From: JAFAXD01 sp035472475
GTDB lineage: Bacteria > Pseudomonadota > Alphaproteobacteria > Rhizobiales > Xanthobacteraceae
Assembly: GCA_035472475.1 (NCBI GenBank)
Contig: DATIPA010000252.1
Span: 1 to 18,042, forward strand
Reading direction: 5' to 3'
Length of the DNA stretch: 18,042 bases
Below, piece after piece: positions 7,754 to 15,368 of this stretch. Position 1 is the stretch's first letter. Every line of letters begins with the position of its first letter. The position numbers and the translations under genes were made by a program. The notes beneath the pieces were generated by a model. The model saw only the letters and a program-made list of their open reading frames with translations. It was not told the DNA's origin and ran no database searches.

Positions 7754-10483
7754 TCAAGCGGCCTTCCCACTCTTCGCCGGAACCGCGGTGCGATCAAATT
7801 CGATCTCCAACGCGGAGCACGGGTGACTGAACAGAAATCCTTGCACCTGGTCCACGCCCGCCGCTCGCAGCAGTGAGAATTGCTCTTCGGTTTCCACCCC
7901 CTCGGCGGTTGTTAGGATATTGAGACCTCGTCCGAGTGCGGTGACCGCATCGACGATCGCCACGCACTCGGCGCGCTCGGGCATTTCTCCCACGAACGAT
8001 TTGTCGATCTTGATCTTGTCGAACGGAAATGTGCGCAAGTAGCTCAGCGAAGAATATCCGGTACCGAAATCGTCGAGCACGATCGAAACGCCGCGGTGCT
8101 TGAGCTCGTGCAGCGTTTGCAGATTGTCTACGTTCTTATGCAGCAGAACCGACTCGGTGATCTCGACCTCGAGTCGTTCTGGCGGAAGTCCGGAATCCGC
8201 CAACGCTGAGCTGATCGTCTCCAGAAGTCGGCCGGCGCGAAACTGCAGCGCTGACAGATTGACAGCAACTTTGACATGCACCGGCCAGGACATTGCATCC
8301 ATGCAAGCACGCCGCAGAACCCTTTCCCCAAGCGGCACGATCAGGCCGATCTCCTCCGCGATCGAGATGAACTGATCGGGTTCAACCGTCCCGCGGATTG
8401 GATGGCACCAGCGAACCAATGCCTCGGCGCCCACCGCTTGTCCCGTCGTCGCGTCGAAAGCAGTCTGGTAAAGGATTTCGAACTCGTCGCGTCCGATGGA
8501 CGCGCGCAGGTCGTTCTGCAGCGAATGTCGGGAGCGGGCTTCGGCGTCCATCTCGGTCGCAAACAGCCGGTAGGCGTTGCGACCCTCCGCCTTGGCACGA
8601 TAGAGCGCAAGATCGGCGTTCTTCAGCAGTTGCTCGACCTCCGTCCCGTCGTTCGGGGCGAGGACAATGCCGATGCTTGTCCCGATCATGATCTGGTTGC
8701 CCTCGATTTCGTACGGCACATTGACCGCCTCGAGCAGCCGATTTGCCAGCGCGATTGCGGCTTCCCGCTGATTGCCCTCGACCATCTGCAGCAACGCGAA
8801 CTCGTCGCCGCCAAGCCGCGCCACCGTATCGGTCTCGCGGATCGCGGCGCGCAGCCGGCGACCGACCGCGGCCAGCAACAGGTCGCCGATCGGATGGCCG
8901 AGCGAATCATTCACCGATTTGAACAGGTCGAGATCGAATACGAATAGCGTGAACGCCTCTCCGCGCCGGCGCAGCCGCGCTAGTGCTTCCTCCATCTTCT
9001 CACGGAGCAGGATCCGATTGGCGAGGCCGGTCAGGGCGTCGTGCCGGGCCATGAACGCCATCTGCTCTTCGGCGCGCTTGCGCTCGGTGATATCGTCGTG
9101 CGTCACCACCCAACCGCCCCCCGCCAGCGGCTGTTCGACGGCATAAACGGTTCGACCGTCAGTGGTCTCAATCAGGTGACCTGCGGTTCTGCCGGCCGCG
9201 ATCGTCTTGAGGATCTGACGGCAGTACTGGTCGGGATCGCCTTTGAATAACCCGACGTCCTGACGATGCTGAATGAGGGTCTGCAACGTGCAGCCCGGTT
9301 TGACGACATCGCGCGACAGCCCGTACATCTCGATATAGCGCTCGTTGGTGACGACGATGCGCGCGTCGCGATCGAACATCACCAAGCCTTGCGTGATGTT
9401 GTTGAGCGCGGCGTCAATTTGCATATGCGCCGTTTCAAGCTGATTGGACTTTTCCGCCAGCGTGGTTTCGCGTTCGGCCAGAGAAGCTTCCGATTCGCTC
9501 AGCCGCTTGAACTGGTCGGCGAGCGCCTTAAGCAGCAGAGCGCTGCAAATGACCACCAAAAGCGTGCCGGCGGCGATGAAGATCGCCCGCCACCACCAGG
9601 AGGCCAGCGTCTGTGCCTCGGACACGCTGACGTCAACCACGAGGGGGTAATCATGCAGCGGACGAACCGCGATCAACCGCGGCTGGCCGTTGAATACGCC
9701 GGCCGAGCGATAGGCGCCGCCGCCCTGCGACACGACCCCATACCACGGCGAGTCGATCGGCATCTTCGAAACGGAAAACTTGGTGTTGGTGTCCGGGTGA
9801 TGCACGAGGACGGTGCCGTCGTCGCGCAACAGCGTGAACGATTGCCCCTGCAGCGCCTGGATAGAGTCGTAGACGTGCCTGAAATACGAAACCTCGGAAC
9901 CGGCGGCGATAGCGCCCAGGAATTCGCCATCGGGAGACTCGAAGCGCCGGCTCCAATAGATCGTCGGGATATCCGAGACGGAACTGACCACCGGGCCGGT
10001 TACGAACAGATTGCGGTCACGACTGCTCTTGGCGTGCAGGAAAAAATTGCGATCGCCCAAGTTGAGCCGCGGCGGGGGCCAGCTCCTGGTCGAATTCAGC
10101 ACATTCCCGGCGCTGTCGACCAAAGCGATCACCGTCGCCTGCGACAAGTGCTGCAGCCGGTCGACCAGGATGCCATAGACCTCCTTGGTCGCGCTCACCT
10201 CGCGATAGCCGTCGGGCGTGGTCGCGCCCATCGCCCGCAACCTGTCCTGCAGGTCGGACAGTACGAGGTCCATGGATTGGATCGAGCGCGAGGTCTGCTC
10301 CGCCAGAATGGCCGCGGTATCGCCGATATTGCGTACCGCGGCCTCGGTGGTATCCCGCCGCCACGCCCAGATCGTCAGTGCCGTGGCAATGACCCCGACC
10401 ACAATGATCCCGGTGGCAAGACCAACCAGGGTTCGAAAGGTCTTGGTGTTGCGTTCACGGGACATGGCTCGGGCCGCTGACAT
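7754..10483 (-). CDS. Membrane sensor with dCache-like, PAS, GGDEF and EAL domains (bifunctional c-di-GMP enzyme)
   Basis: This 909-residue inner-membrane sensor has TM1 at 18-40, a periplasmic dCache/PDC-like domain at about 41-290 (LNLGDRNFFLHA, PTIYWSRRF, GSEVSYF), TM2 at about 297-320 and a coiled linker. PAS_7-like (357-470), GGDEF (475-640) and EAL (655-895) domains follow. GGDEF is canonical (558-562; HDALTGLANR, FDLDLFK, VND, PIGD) with an RETD I-site at 549-552, so product inhibition of a diguanylate cyclase is expected. EAL is complete (E687-A-L, VNLS, EITE, DDFGTG, KIK, AEGVE, QG), so a phosphodiesterase is also expected. The frame is open to 10882, but residues before 10483 look non-coding and overlap the divergent gene. 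ATG 10465 is an alternative start. It is the first gene of a tandem with its paralogue, 55 bp apart and probably co-transcribed. Confidence 0.9.
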   Translation of the reverse strand: MSAARAMSRERNTKTFRTLVGLATGIIVVGVIATALTIWAWRRDTTEAAVRNIGDTAAILAEQTSRSIQSMDLVLSDLQDRLRAMGATTPDGYREVSATKEVYGILVDRLQHLSQATVIALVDSAGNVLNSTRSWPPPRLNLGDRNFFLHAKSSRDRNLFVTGPVVSSVSDIPTIYWSRRFESPDGEFLGAIAAGSEVSYFRHVYDSIQALQGQSFTLLRDDGTVLVHHPDTNTKFSVSKMPIDSPWYGVVSQGGGAYRSAGVFNGQPRLIAVRPLHDYPLVVDVSVSEAQTLASWWWRAIFIAAGTLLVVICSALLLKALADQFKRLSESEASLAERETTLAEKSNQLETAHMQIDAALNNITQGLVMFDRDARIVVTNERYIEMYGLSRDVVKPGCTLQTLIQHRQDVGLFKGDPDQYCRQILKTIAAGRTAGHLIETTDGRTVYAVEQPLAGGGWVVTHDDITERKRAEEQMAFMARHDALTGLANRILLREKMEEALARLRRRGEAFTLFVFDLDLFKSVNDSLGHPIGDLLLAAVGRRLRAAIRETDTVARLGGDEFALLQMVEGNQREAAIALANRLLEAVNVPYEIEGNQIMIGTSIGIVLAPNDGTEVEQLLKNADLALYRAKAEGRNAYRLFATEMDAEARSRHSLQNDLRASIGRDEFEILYQTAFDATTGQAVGAEALVRWCHPIRGTVEPDQFISIAEEIGLIVPLGERVLRRACMDAMSWPVHVKVAVNLSALQFRAGRLLETISSALADSGLPPERLEVEITESVLLHKNVDNLQTLHELKHRGVSIVLDDFGTGYSSLSYLRTFPFDKIKIDKSFVGEMPERAECVAIVDAVTALGRGLNILTTAEGVETEEQFSLLRAAGVDQVQGFLFSHPCSALEIEFDRTAVPAKSGKAA

Positions 10484-10733
10484 GGAATGTGCCGCCTCAA
10501 CTGAACTGTGACAATTACATTCTACCGTCCACTCAACCAAAAGTTGCGGAAATAGGGCTCTAAGCTGCATATTCCAAATGTGCAACCCGAAACTTGCGCC
10601 GAGGTAGGCGCCCGATACTTGCAGACCGCAAAGATTAATCGGATGGATTCGGACGCCGCGTGCAGCCCAAGGGTTCGCACCGGCTTTTTCCAATATAACC
10701 GAATCGCTCAAGCAACCCGTCAAGGAGCTCACC
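10484..10733. promoter_or_regulatory. Divergent intergenic region, GGDEF-EAL sensor versus LLM gene
   Basis: This 250-bp, relatively AT-rich gap separates the starts of two divergent genes and must hold both promoters. A TATAAC element near 10696 could be a -10 box for the plus-strand gene, but no convincing -35 is spaced from it. A loose dyad (GCATATT / AATGTGC) lies near 10568-10584. I see no small gene or strong operator. Confidence 0.35.
10722..10727 (+). promoter_or_regulatory. Ribosome-binding site supporting a GTG start
   Basis: AAGGAG, a near-consensus site, lies six bases before GTG 10734. It decides the start in favour of GTG over the in-frame ATG at 10770. Confidence 0.65.
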
Positions 10734-11885
10734 GTGTTGCGCGTCGCGCCAAAACCGGGTCGCCTGCAGATGTACAACGGTAACGCGCTCAAGATCGGCT
10801 TGTTCGGCGCAAATTGCTGTTCCGGACGCGCGGTCACGACGGTACCGGAGCGCTGGAGCGGCAACTGGCCGGATAACCTCAAGCTTGCGCGGCTGGCGGA
10901 CGGCGCTGGGATCGACTTTCTGCTCCCGATCGCACGCTGGAAATCCTACGGCCCGCGCGGCGATTACCAGACGGCCACGCTGGAGACGCTCACCTGGGCC
11001 ACCGCGCTACTGGCGCTCACGCGCCGCATCACGGTTTTTGGAACCGTGCACGCTCCGCTGTTCAATCCGATCATGGCCGCCAAGCAAATGGTCACCGCCG
11101 ACCATGTCGGAGAGGGTCGCTTTGGGCTCAACGTCGTCGTGGGTTGGAACGAGGGCGAGTTCGAGATGTTCGGCGTGCACCAGCGCGATCACGAAGCGCG
11201 TTACGACTACGCTCAGGAATGGCTCGACGCCGTCAAGTTGATCTGGTCGGCCGCGGACAATGTCGATTTCGAGGGAGTATTCCTCCAGCACAAGGGCATC
11301 CGCGCCCACCCCAAGCCCGTTGGAGGTTCGCGACCGCTGATCATGAACGCAGGTGCTTCGCCCACTGGCCGCGCGTTCGCCATTCGAAATTGCGACGCGT
11401 TCTTCACGAATGTCATGGGGCTGTCGCTTGATCAGCAGAGCGAGGCGGTGCGGGCCGCGAAAGCCGAGGCTCGAACGTATGATCGCGAGCTCGATGTGTT
11501 CACGGTCGGCGTCATCACGTGCCGACCGACCCGCAAGGATGCCGAGGCATATTACAACTATTCAGTCGTGGAGAATGCCGACTGGACGTCGGTGGACGAG
11601 ATTCTCGCGGCCAAACACGTCACGGCGGACCGCGTGCCAGCCGACCAGTTCCAGACGCTGCGACGCCAGCAAGCCAACGGCATGGGAGGTCTCCCGTTGG
11701 TCGGCGATCCCGACGACGTCGCGTCGCAGCTCGCGCAGCTCGCCCGCGCCGGACTGCGCGGGATCGGGGTGTCCTTCGTCAACTATCTCGACGAACTGCC
11801 GTACTTCTGCGCCGAAGTTCTCCCCCGGCTCGAACGGTTGGGGCTGCGCCGCCCGGCCAGTGTCTCCGACGGATCTTCCTGCTAG
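10734..11885 (+). CDS. LLM-class flavin monooxygenase, RutA/SfnG/SsuD-like
   Basis: This 383-residue TIM-barrel flavin monooxygenase belongs to the RutA/SfnG/SsuD branch, which oxidises pyrimidines, dimethyl sulfone or alkanesulfonates using FMNH2. Branch features are KIGLFGANCCSG at about 20, GIDFLLPIARWKSYG at about 59-73, HAPLFNPIMAAKQMVTADHVGEGRFGLNVVVGWNEGEFEMFGV at about 105-147 (given only as boundaries: G-R-F-G-x-N-x-V-x-G-W is the signature), and GSRPLIMNAGAS at about 200. It starts with GTG: AAGGAG at 10722-10727 is spaced six bases from GTG 10734, better than ATG 10770. Its TAG shares the CTAG tetramer with the stop of the convergent cytochrome gene. No flavin reductase lies nearby. 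The family is firm, the substrate unknown. It is unlike the first LLM gene (3438-4454) in branch. Confidence 0.88.
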   Translation: MLRVAPKPGRLQMYNGNALKIGLFGANCCSGRAVTTVPERWSGNWPDNLKLARLADGAGIDFLLPIARWKSYGPRGDYQTATLETLTWATALLALTRRITVFGTVHAPLFNPIMAAKQMVTADHVGEGRFGLNVVVGWNEGEFEMFGVHQRDHEARYDYAQEWLDAVKLIWSAADNVDFEGVFLQHKGIRAHPKPVGGSRPLIMNAGASPTGRAFAIRNCDAFFTNVMGLSLDQQSEAVRAAKAEARTYDRELDVFTVGVITCRPTRKDAEAYYNYSVVENADWTSVDEILAAKHVTADRVPADQFQTLRRQQANGMGGLPLVGDPDDVASQLAQLARAGLRGIGVSFVNYLDELPYFCAEVLPRLERLGLRRPASVSDGSSC

Positions 11886-12229
11886 CGGCTCAAGGCCGGA
11901 ATGCTCTTCGGATCAGGCGGCTTGGGAATCGACACCAGATAAGCATAGATGTCCGCCAAGTCGTCGTCCGACAAAATCCTGGTGCTGTAACGCGGCATCT
12001 GTCCCGACGTCGTTCGGACGAAGTTGACGAGCGCATCAAACGGGAGCGGATCTGGCGCGAGCTTCAGTCCCGCGACCCCGCCCTGCCCGACGTGCCCGTG
12101 GCATTCGAAACAGCCGACCCTGATAAATGTCTGCTTGCCCTTCACGGCGTCGGCGGCGAGTGCGGTGCCACAAAGCCCGGACACCGCCCAACCGGCGACC
12201 GCAAGCCACAATCCAATCTGGCGTTTCAT
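11882..12229 (-). CDS. Small exported monohaem cytochrome c
   Basis: This 115-residue periplasmic electron carrier has residues 1-25 as a Sec signal peptide (MKRQIGLWLAVAGWAVSG, cleavage near ALA-A). The haem attachment motif CFECH is at 40-44 (C40, C43, H44), and M78 in GQMPRYS is the likely sixth ligand, as in class I cytochromes c. The last helix is LADIYAYLVSIP, typical of the fold. The start ATG 12229 follows GAGGGA at good spacing, and that ribosome site overlaps the end of the TPP-enzyme gene, whose stop is only 10 bp upstream. The two are therefore almost certainly co-transcribed. The natural inference is that this cytochrome takes electrons from the exported TPP enzyme. Its stop codon shares CTAG with the convergent LLM gene. 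Confidence 0.9.
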   Translation of the reverse strand: MKRQIGLWLAVAGWAVSGLCGTALAADAVKGKQTFIRVGCFECHGHVGQGGVAGLKLAPDPLPFDALVNFVRTTSGQMPRYSTRILSDDDLADIYAYLVSIPKPPDPKSIPALSR

Positions 12230-12239
12230 TCCATGTCCC

Positions 12240-14180
12240 TCAACGCGGCGCGCTCACGACATCGATCAGCACCGGATCGCCGGACTTGACGACCTCGATC
12301 GCTCGTTTGAGTGCCGGAGCGAGGTCCTTTGGATCCTCGATCGGACCAATACCGAGCATTCCCATCGATTGCGCGAGCCTGGCGTAATCGATGAATGGAT
12401 TCTCGATGGTGGTGCCGATGCGTGACCGGTCGACGCCGCGGTCGCGCCAGTTGCCCACTTTCTGCACGTGCATCCGTTCCTGATGATAGGCACGATTGTT
12501 GTGCATCACGCTCAGCAGCGGAATCTTGTGATGGACCGCCGTCCACAGCGCGCCGGGCGCGTACATCAAGTCGCCGTCGCTCTGGATGTTGACCACCAGC
12601 CGGCCTTCGGACCGGTGCGCCAGGGCGGCGCCCACCGCGGCCGGCAATCCGTAGCCGACACCTGCTCCGCCGGATCCACCGATGAATTGATGGTGCTGTT
12701 CAAAGTTCCAGAGCCGGTGCGGCCATCGGCTCACGAAAAAGTCGGGTGAGACGAGCGCCCAGTTCTCGTTCCTGATCGCCGCCCAGAGGTCGGCCGCGAG
12801 CCGCGCCGTCGTTACCGGGCTCGAGTCCCACCCGAGGGCAGCCGCCGCCAGCGACCGCTCGCGCATTTGCGCGCGCGCCTGGCGAAGATCGTCCGTGCGC
12901 TTGGCATTGGCCGCGCGCCGCTCGGGTGTGAGCTCGCTCTTCACCGCCTCGATCAACGAGGGAAGAGTCGCTTCCGCATCGGCGCCGATCGAGATGTCGG
13001 CCTCGGCGAAGCGCTGGAAGTCCTGATAATTTGCGCGGATATAAAGGTCGCCGACGCCGAGGTTGATCACCTTGGCGCCGGGCTTGAGACGCGACGTGCG
13101 CGTGCCCTGCGGGTTGTCGACAAAGGCATTGAGCGTGCCCCACAGGTCGGTGAGTTCGAGCGCCAGGATCACGTCGGCCTGCCCGACCAACGCGGGACCG
13201 CGACCGCTCTGGTTGAGGTCATGGGTGGTGGGCATGTTGAGGCGTCCGCCCTGATCCACTACCGGCGCCGACAACGCCTCGGCCAAGGCCACGACGGCGC
13301 GCATGCCGGCAGCGGTGCGGGCTGCGCGGTCGGCGACGATGACAGGACGTTCAGCCGCCGCCAGGAGGCGCGCGGCCTCGCGCACCGCATTGGCGTCGCC
13401 CTGCGGAGGCGCCGTCAGTGTTAATTTGGGAATCGAGAGCAACTCGCCGTTTTGCGGGTGCTCCTGCAGATGCGCGTCGAGCGCGAGACACACCGGCTCC
13501 ATCGGCGGGGTCATCGCAATCTTGTAGGCCCGCACCATCGCTTCGGCGCAGGCCTGCAGCGAACTCGGTTGATCGTCCCATTTGGTGAAATCGCGCACCA
13601 GCGCCAACGGATCCTGCGCCGAGTGCGTTGTCGGCACCCCTGGCGGTCGCGTGGCGGCGTCCATGTGATTGCCGACCATCAACAGCAGCGGAACTCGATC
13701 GCACCACGCATTGTAGAGCCCCATTGTTGCGTGCTGCAGCCCGACCGTGCCGTGGAACAGCAACGCCATCGGCTTGCCGGCGACCTTGGAATAGCCATGG
13801 GCCATGCCGGTGCCGGACTCTTCGTGCATCACGGTCAACAGTTCGGGCCGCTCGTTGTTGCCGTAGTTGATGAGCGACTCATGCAGACCGCGGCAGCTCG
13901 ACGCCGGATTGGTCGCAATGTAGTCGAGCTTAAGCGAGCGCAACACGTCGACCATAAAGTCGGAACCGGGCCGGCCTTCGGCATGCGCGAGTGCGGCGGG
14001 CGCCGCCGACTCAGCCGCTGCGACGACCGCCGAGGGCCGCAGCGCCGAGGGCCGGGGCGATGGCGGCATGACGCCGCCGGTCGTCGCCGCTTCGCTATCG
14101 GGCGCAACCGCGCTCGCGGCTCCCGCCACGGCGACACTCGCCAGAAATTTGCGACGGTCGACTTTGGGTGTCCGAGTCAT
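12240..14180 (-). CDS. Tat-exported thiamine pyrophosphate-dependent enzyme (acetolactate synthase/pyruvate oxidase superfamily)
   Basis: The 646-residue protein has an N-terminal twin-arginine signal (DRRKFLASVAVAGAASAVAP, 8-27) and an Ala/Pro-rich linker to about 68. The three-domain TPP fold follows: pyrimidine-binding domain about 70-245 with catalytic Glu 120 (MHEESGTGMAHGY), central domain about 262-415, and PP domain about 455-640. The cofactor motif is SDGD (D535) with NN 27 residues on (N562). The first Gly of the usual GDG is Ser. Relatives are acetolactate synthase, pyruvate oxidase and benzoylformate decarboxylase, which are normally cytosolic; Tat export would let a folded holoenzyme reach the periplasm. 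The start has a strong ribosome site (GGGAGGA before ATG 14180). The gene is followed by the cytochrome c gene after 10 bp, suggesting an oxidative reaction on a 2-oxo acid. Substrate, and FAD binding in the middle domain, are not determinable. Confidence 0.88.
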   Translation of the reverse strand: MTRTPKVDRRKFLASVAVAGAASAVAPDSEAATTGGVMPPSPRPSALRPSAVVAAAESAAPAALAHAEGRPGSDFMVDVLRSLKLDYIATNPASSCRGLHESLINYGNNERPELLTVMHEESGTGMAHGYSKVAGKPMALLFHGTVGLQHATMGLYNAWCDRVPLLLMVGNHMDAATRPPGVPTTHSAQDPLALVRDFTKWDDQPSSLQACAEAMVRAYKIAMTPPMEPVCLALDAHLQEHPQNGELLSIPKLTLTAPPQGDANAVREAARLLAAAERPVIVADRAARTAAGMRAVVALAEALSAPVVDQGGRLNMPTTHDLNQSGRGPALVGQADVILALELTDLWGTLNAFVDNPQGTRTSRLKPGAKVINLGVGDLYIRANYQDFQRFAEADISIGADAEATLPSLIEAVKSELTPERRAANAKRTDDLRQARAQMRERSLAAAALGWDSSPVTTARLAADLWAAIRNENWALVSPDFFVSRWPHRLWNFEQHHQFIGGSGGAGVGYGLPAAVGAALAHRSEGRLVVNIQSDGDLMYAPGALWTAVHHKIPLLSVMHNNRAYHQERMHVQKVGNWRDRGVDRSRIGTTIENPFIDYARLAQSMGMLGIGPIEDPKDLAPALKRAIEVVKSGDPVLIDVVSAPR

Positions 14181-14222
14181 TTGTCCTCCCTAACGCTTTT
14201 GCAGACGTTTTTATCCGCACGA

Positions 14223-14238
14223 CCGACCGCACGGTTGG
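14223..14238. promoter_or_regulatory. Dyad with overlapping direct repeats upstream of the TPP-enzyme gene
   Basis: An imperfect 16-bp dyad (CCGACCGCACGGTTGG) is centred about 50 bp upstream of ATG 14180. CCGCACG is also directly repeated at 14215-14221 and 14227-14233, offset 12 bp. Position and symmetry suit an operator for the TPP/cytochrome operon, but no regulator gene is adjacent and chance is possible. Confidence 0.25.
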
Positions 14239-14294
14239 CTTTCAGCTATGAATTTATGAAGGGGGTGCGCGTACTAATCGCACAACAAGGACGG

Positions 14295-14600
14295 TCAGTG
14301 CGTCCAGGGTGTGCGCCGGTTGTAGGCGAAGTTGTCGGCATAAGAGATTGTGCGCTGCGCCGGTTCCTTGTCGGGCAGGATCTCGTAGGGAATTCCCTCG
14401 CGCTCGCAATAGGCCACGGCCTCGTCCTTGCTGCTAAACTGCAGCCGGACCTGCTGGCGCATATCCCCCGAACTGGTCCAGCCCATGAGTGGCTCGACCT
14501 CGCGCGGCTGCTCCGGCTCAAAATCGAGCACCCAGGCTTTGGTGTTAGCCTTGCCCGACTGCATCGCGGTCTTCGCCGGCTTGTAGATGCGCGCAAACAT
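14295..14600 (-). CDS. NADH dehydrogenase accessory subunit, NDUFS4-like (ETC complex I subunit conserved region)
   Basis: This 101-residue protein matches the ETC_C1_NDUFS4 family, the alphaproteobacterial counterpart of mitochondrial NDUFS4, which sits on the peripheral arm of complex I near the NADH module. Recognisable features are the opening ARIYKPAKTAMQSGKA, WVLDFEP, PLMGWTSSGDMRQQV at about 38-52, FSSKDEAVAYCEREGIPYE at about 55-73 and the end SYADNFAYNRRTPWTH. Length and both ends are complete. No strong ribosome site precedes ATG 14600. It lies just downstream of tRNA-Pro on the same strand and may share its transcript. No other complex I genes are nearby, which is usual for this subunit. 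Confidence 0.92.
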   Translation of the reverse strand: MFARIYKPAKTAMQSGKANTKAWVLDFEPEQPREVEPLMGWTSSGDMRQQVRLQFSSKDEAVAYCEREGIPYEILPDKEPAQRTISYADNFAYNRRTPWTH

Positions 14601-14628
14601 GATCAGCGTACCGTTCGTCTGAGATTGC

Positions 14629-14725
14629 CTGCGCCCTGGTCGGGGCAGCAGGATTTGAACCTGCGACCCTCTGCTCCCAAAGCAGATGCGCTACCGGGCT
14701 GCGCTATGCCCCGACCAGAGCGCAG
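14629..14725 (-). repeat. Inverted repeat flanking tRNA-Pro that extends the acceptor stem
   Basis: Bases 14629-14640 and 14714-14725 are complementary at 11 of 12 positions in DNA, and at all 12 in the minus-strand transcript if one U·G pair is allowed. Together with the 7-bp acceptor stem they would give a continuous 19-bp helix that buries the CCA end. This is a direct sequence observation; the effect on processing is inference. Confidence 0.75.
14637..14713 (-). tRNA. tRNA-Pro (anticodon UGG)
   Basis: The minus strand folds as a full cloverleaf: acceptor CGGGGCA / TGCCCCG, anticodon stem TCTGC/GCAGA with loop TTTGGGA (anticodon TGG at 14677-14679), and T arm with GGTTCAAATCC. Discriminator A and an encoded CCA are at 14637-14640. 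It decodes CCN/CCA proline codons. Unusually, the 5' leader and 3' trailer are complementary for 12 more base pairs beyond the acceptor stem (see findings). Confidence 0.97.
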
Positions 14726-14799
14726 ACGGCCCCTGGATACACGCTTCAAGCAGAGCCAGCAAGCAAGCGAGCCGGCCCGCAAACCCGCTCGTCAATCGG

Positions 14800-15255
14800 T
14801 TACTTGCCGGTGAAGATCGGGTACGATACGCGGTCGCCGGGTTCGATGCCAAGCTTCTTGGCCGTGCCAGCAATCACTTCGAGCACGCCCAGCACCGGAC
14901 CGCCGGACGGCACCAGGCTTTCCGACATTGGCTCGGTGTTCTCGGCGATCCGCAAGATGCGCCCGTCGGCGCGAATGAAGATCATGTCGAGCGGAACGTA
15001 GGTATTCTTCATCCAGAACGCGACCGGCTGCTCGCGCTTGAAGTCGAACAGCATGCCGCGGCCCTCCGCGAGCTCGCGGCGAAACATCAGACCTTTGGCG
15101 CGCTCTTCGTCGGTGGCGACGACCTCGACGGTGAAACTGTGGACGCCGGTCTTGCTGGCAATCTCAAGCGTTCCGGTCGTCGCCGCACGGGGCGGCGCGA
15201 TCCAGATGAGTGCCAGCACAATCCCGGCAAAGATCGGTAGAAGCCGTATCGTCAT
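14800..15255 (-). CDS. DUF192 family exported protein
   Basis: This 151-residue protein has an N-terminal signal peptide (residues 1-24, RLLPIFAGIVLALIWIA, cleavage near PPRA-A) and a DUF192 domain over about 28-148. Family motifs seen are RAKGLMFRRELAEGRGMLFDF at about 53-73 (boundaries only), FWMKNTYVPLDMIFI at about 80-94 and the C-terminal GDRVSYPIF. The biochemical function of DUF192 is not established. It is 113 bp downstream of the cold-shock gene and 86 bp before tRNA-Pro, all on the minus strand. That order recurs, to my knowledge, in rhizobial relatives, so the linkage looks old. No good ribosome site is visible before ATG 15255, but the signal peptide fits this start. Confidence 0.88.
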   Translation of the reverse strand: MTIRLLPIFAGIVLALIWIAPPRAATTGTLEIASKTGVHSFTVEVVATDEERAKGLMFRRELAEGRGMLFDFKREQPVAFWMKNTYVPLDMIFIRADGRILRIAENTEPMSESLVPSGGPVLGVLEVIAGTAKKLGIEPGDRVSYPIFTGK

Positions 15256-15368
15256 GGGGACCCGTTCCGGGCGCCATGACTAGCGCGCCGGCAATGCGCT
15301 GTGAAGTGCGCACGTGCCACGCAGGAAGCTCGCGGCTCAGGCGGCAATGTAGCCCGGTTGATAGGGAC

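Noticed and set aside
9266..10480. 404-codon plus-strand open frame
   Set aside because: It is antisense to the dCache-PAS-GGDEF-EAL gene, whose domains are unmistakable. The plus frame is Arg/Asp/His-rich without motifs, an artefact of GC-rich codon use.
10484..10882. Upstream extension of the GGDEF-EAL sensor to 10882
   Set aside because: The added 133 residues have no family character and overlap the start of the divergent monooxygenase. The membrane segment and a normal N-terminus begin at 10483.
10734..14180. Monooxygenase and TPP enzyme/cytochrome as one pathway operon
   Set aside because: They are convergent rather than co-directional, and no shared substrate logic is visible. Neighbourhood alone is not enough.
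13452..14813. 453-codon plus-strand open frame
   Set aside because: It is antisense to the TPP enzyme, the NDUFS4-like gene and tRNA-Pro, with no family motif and no ribosome site.
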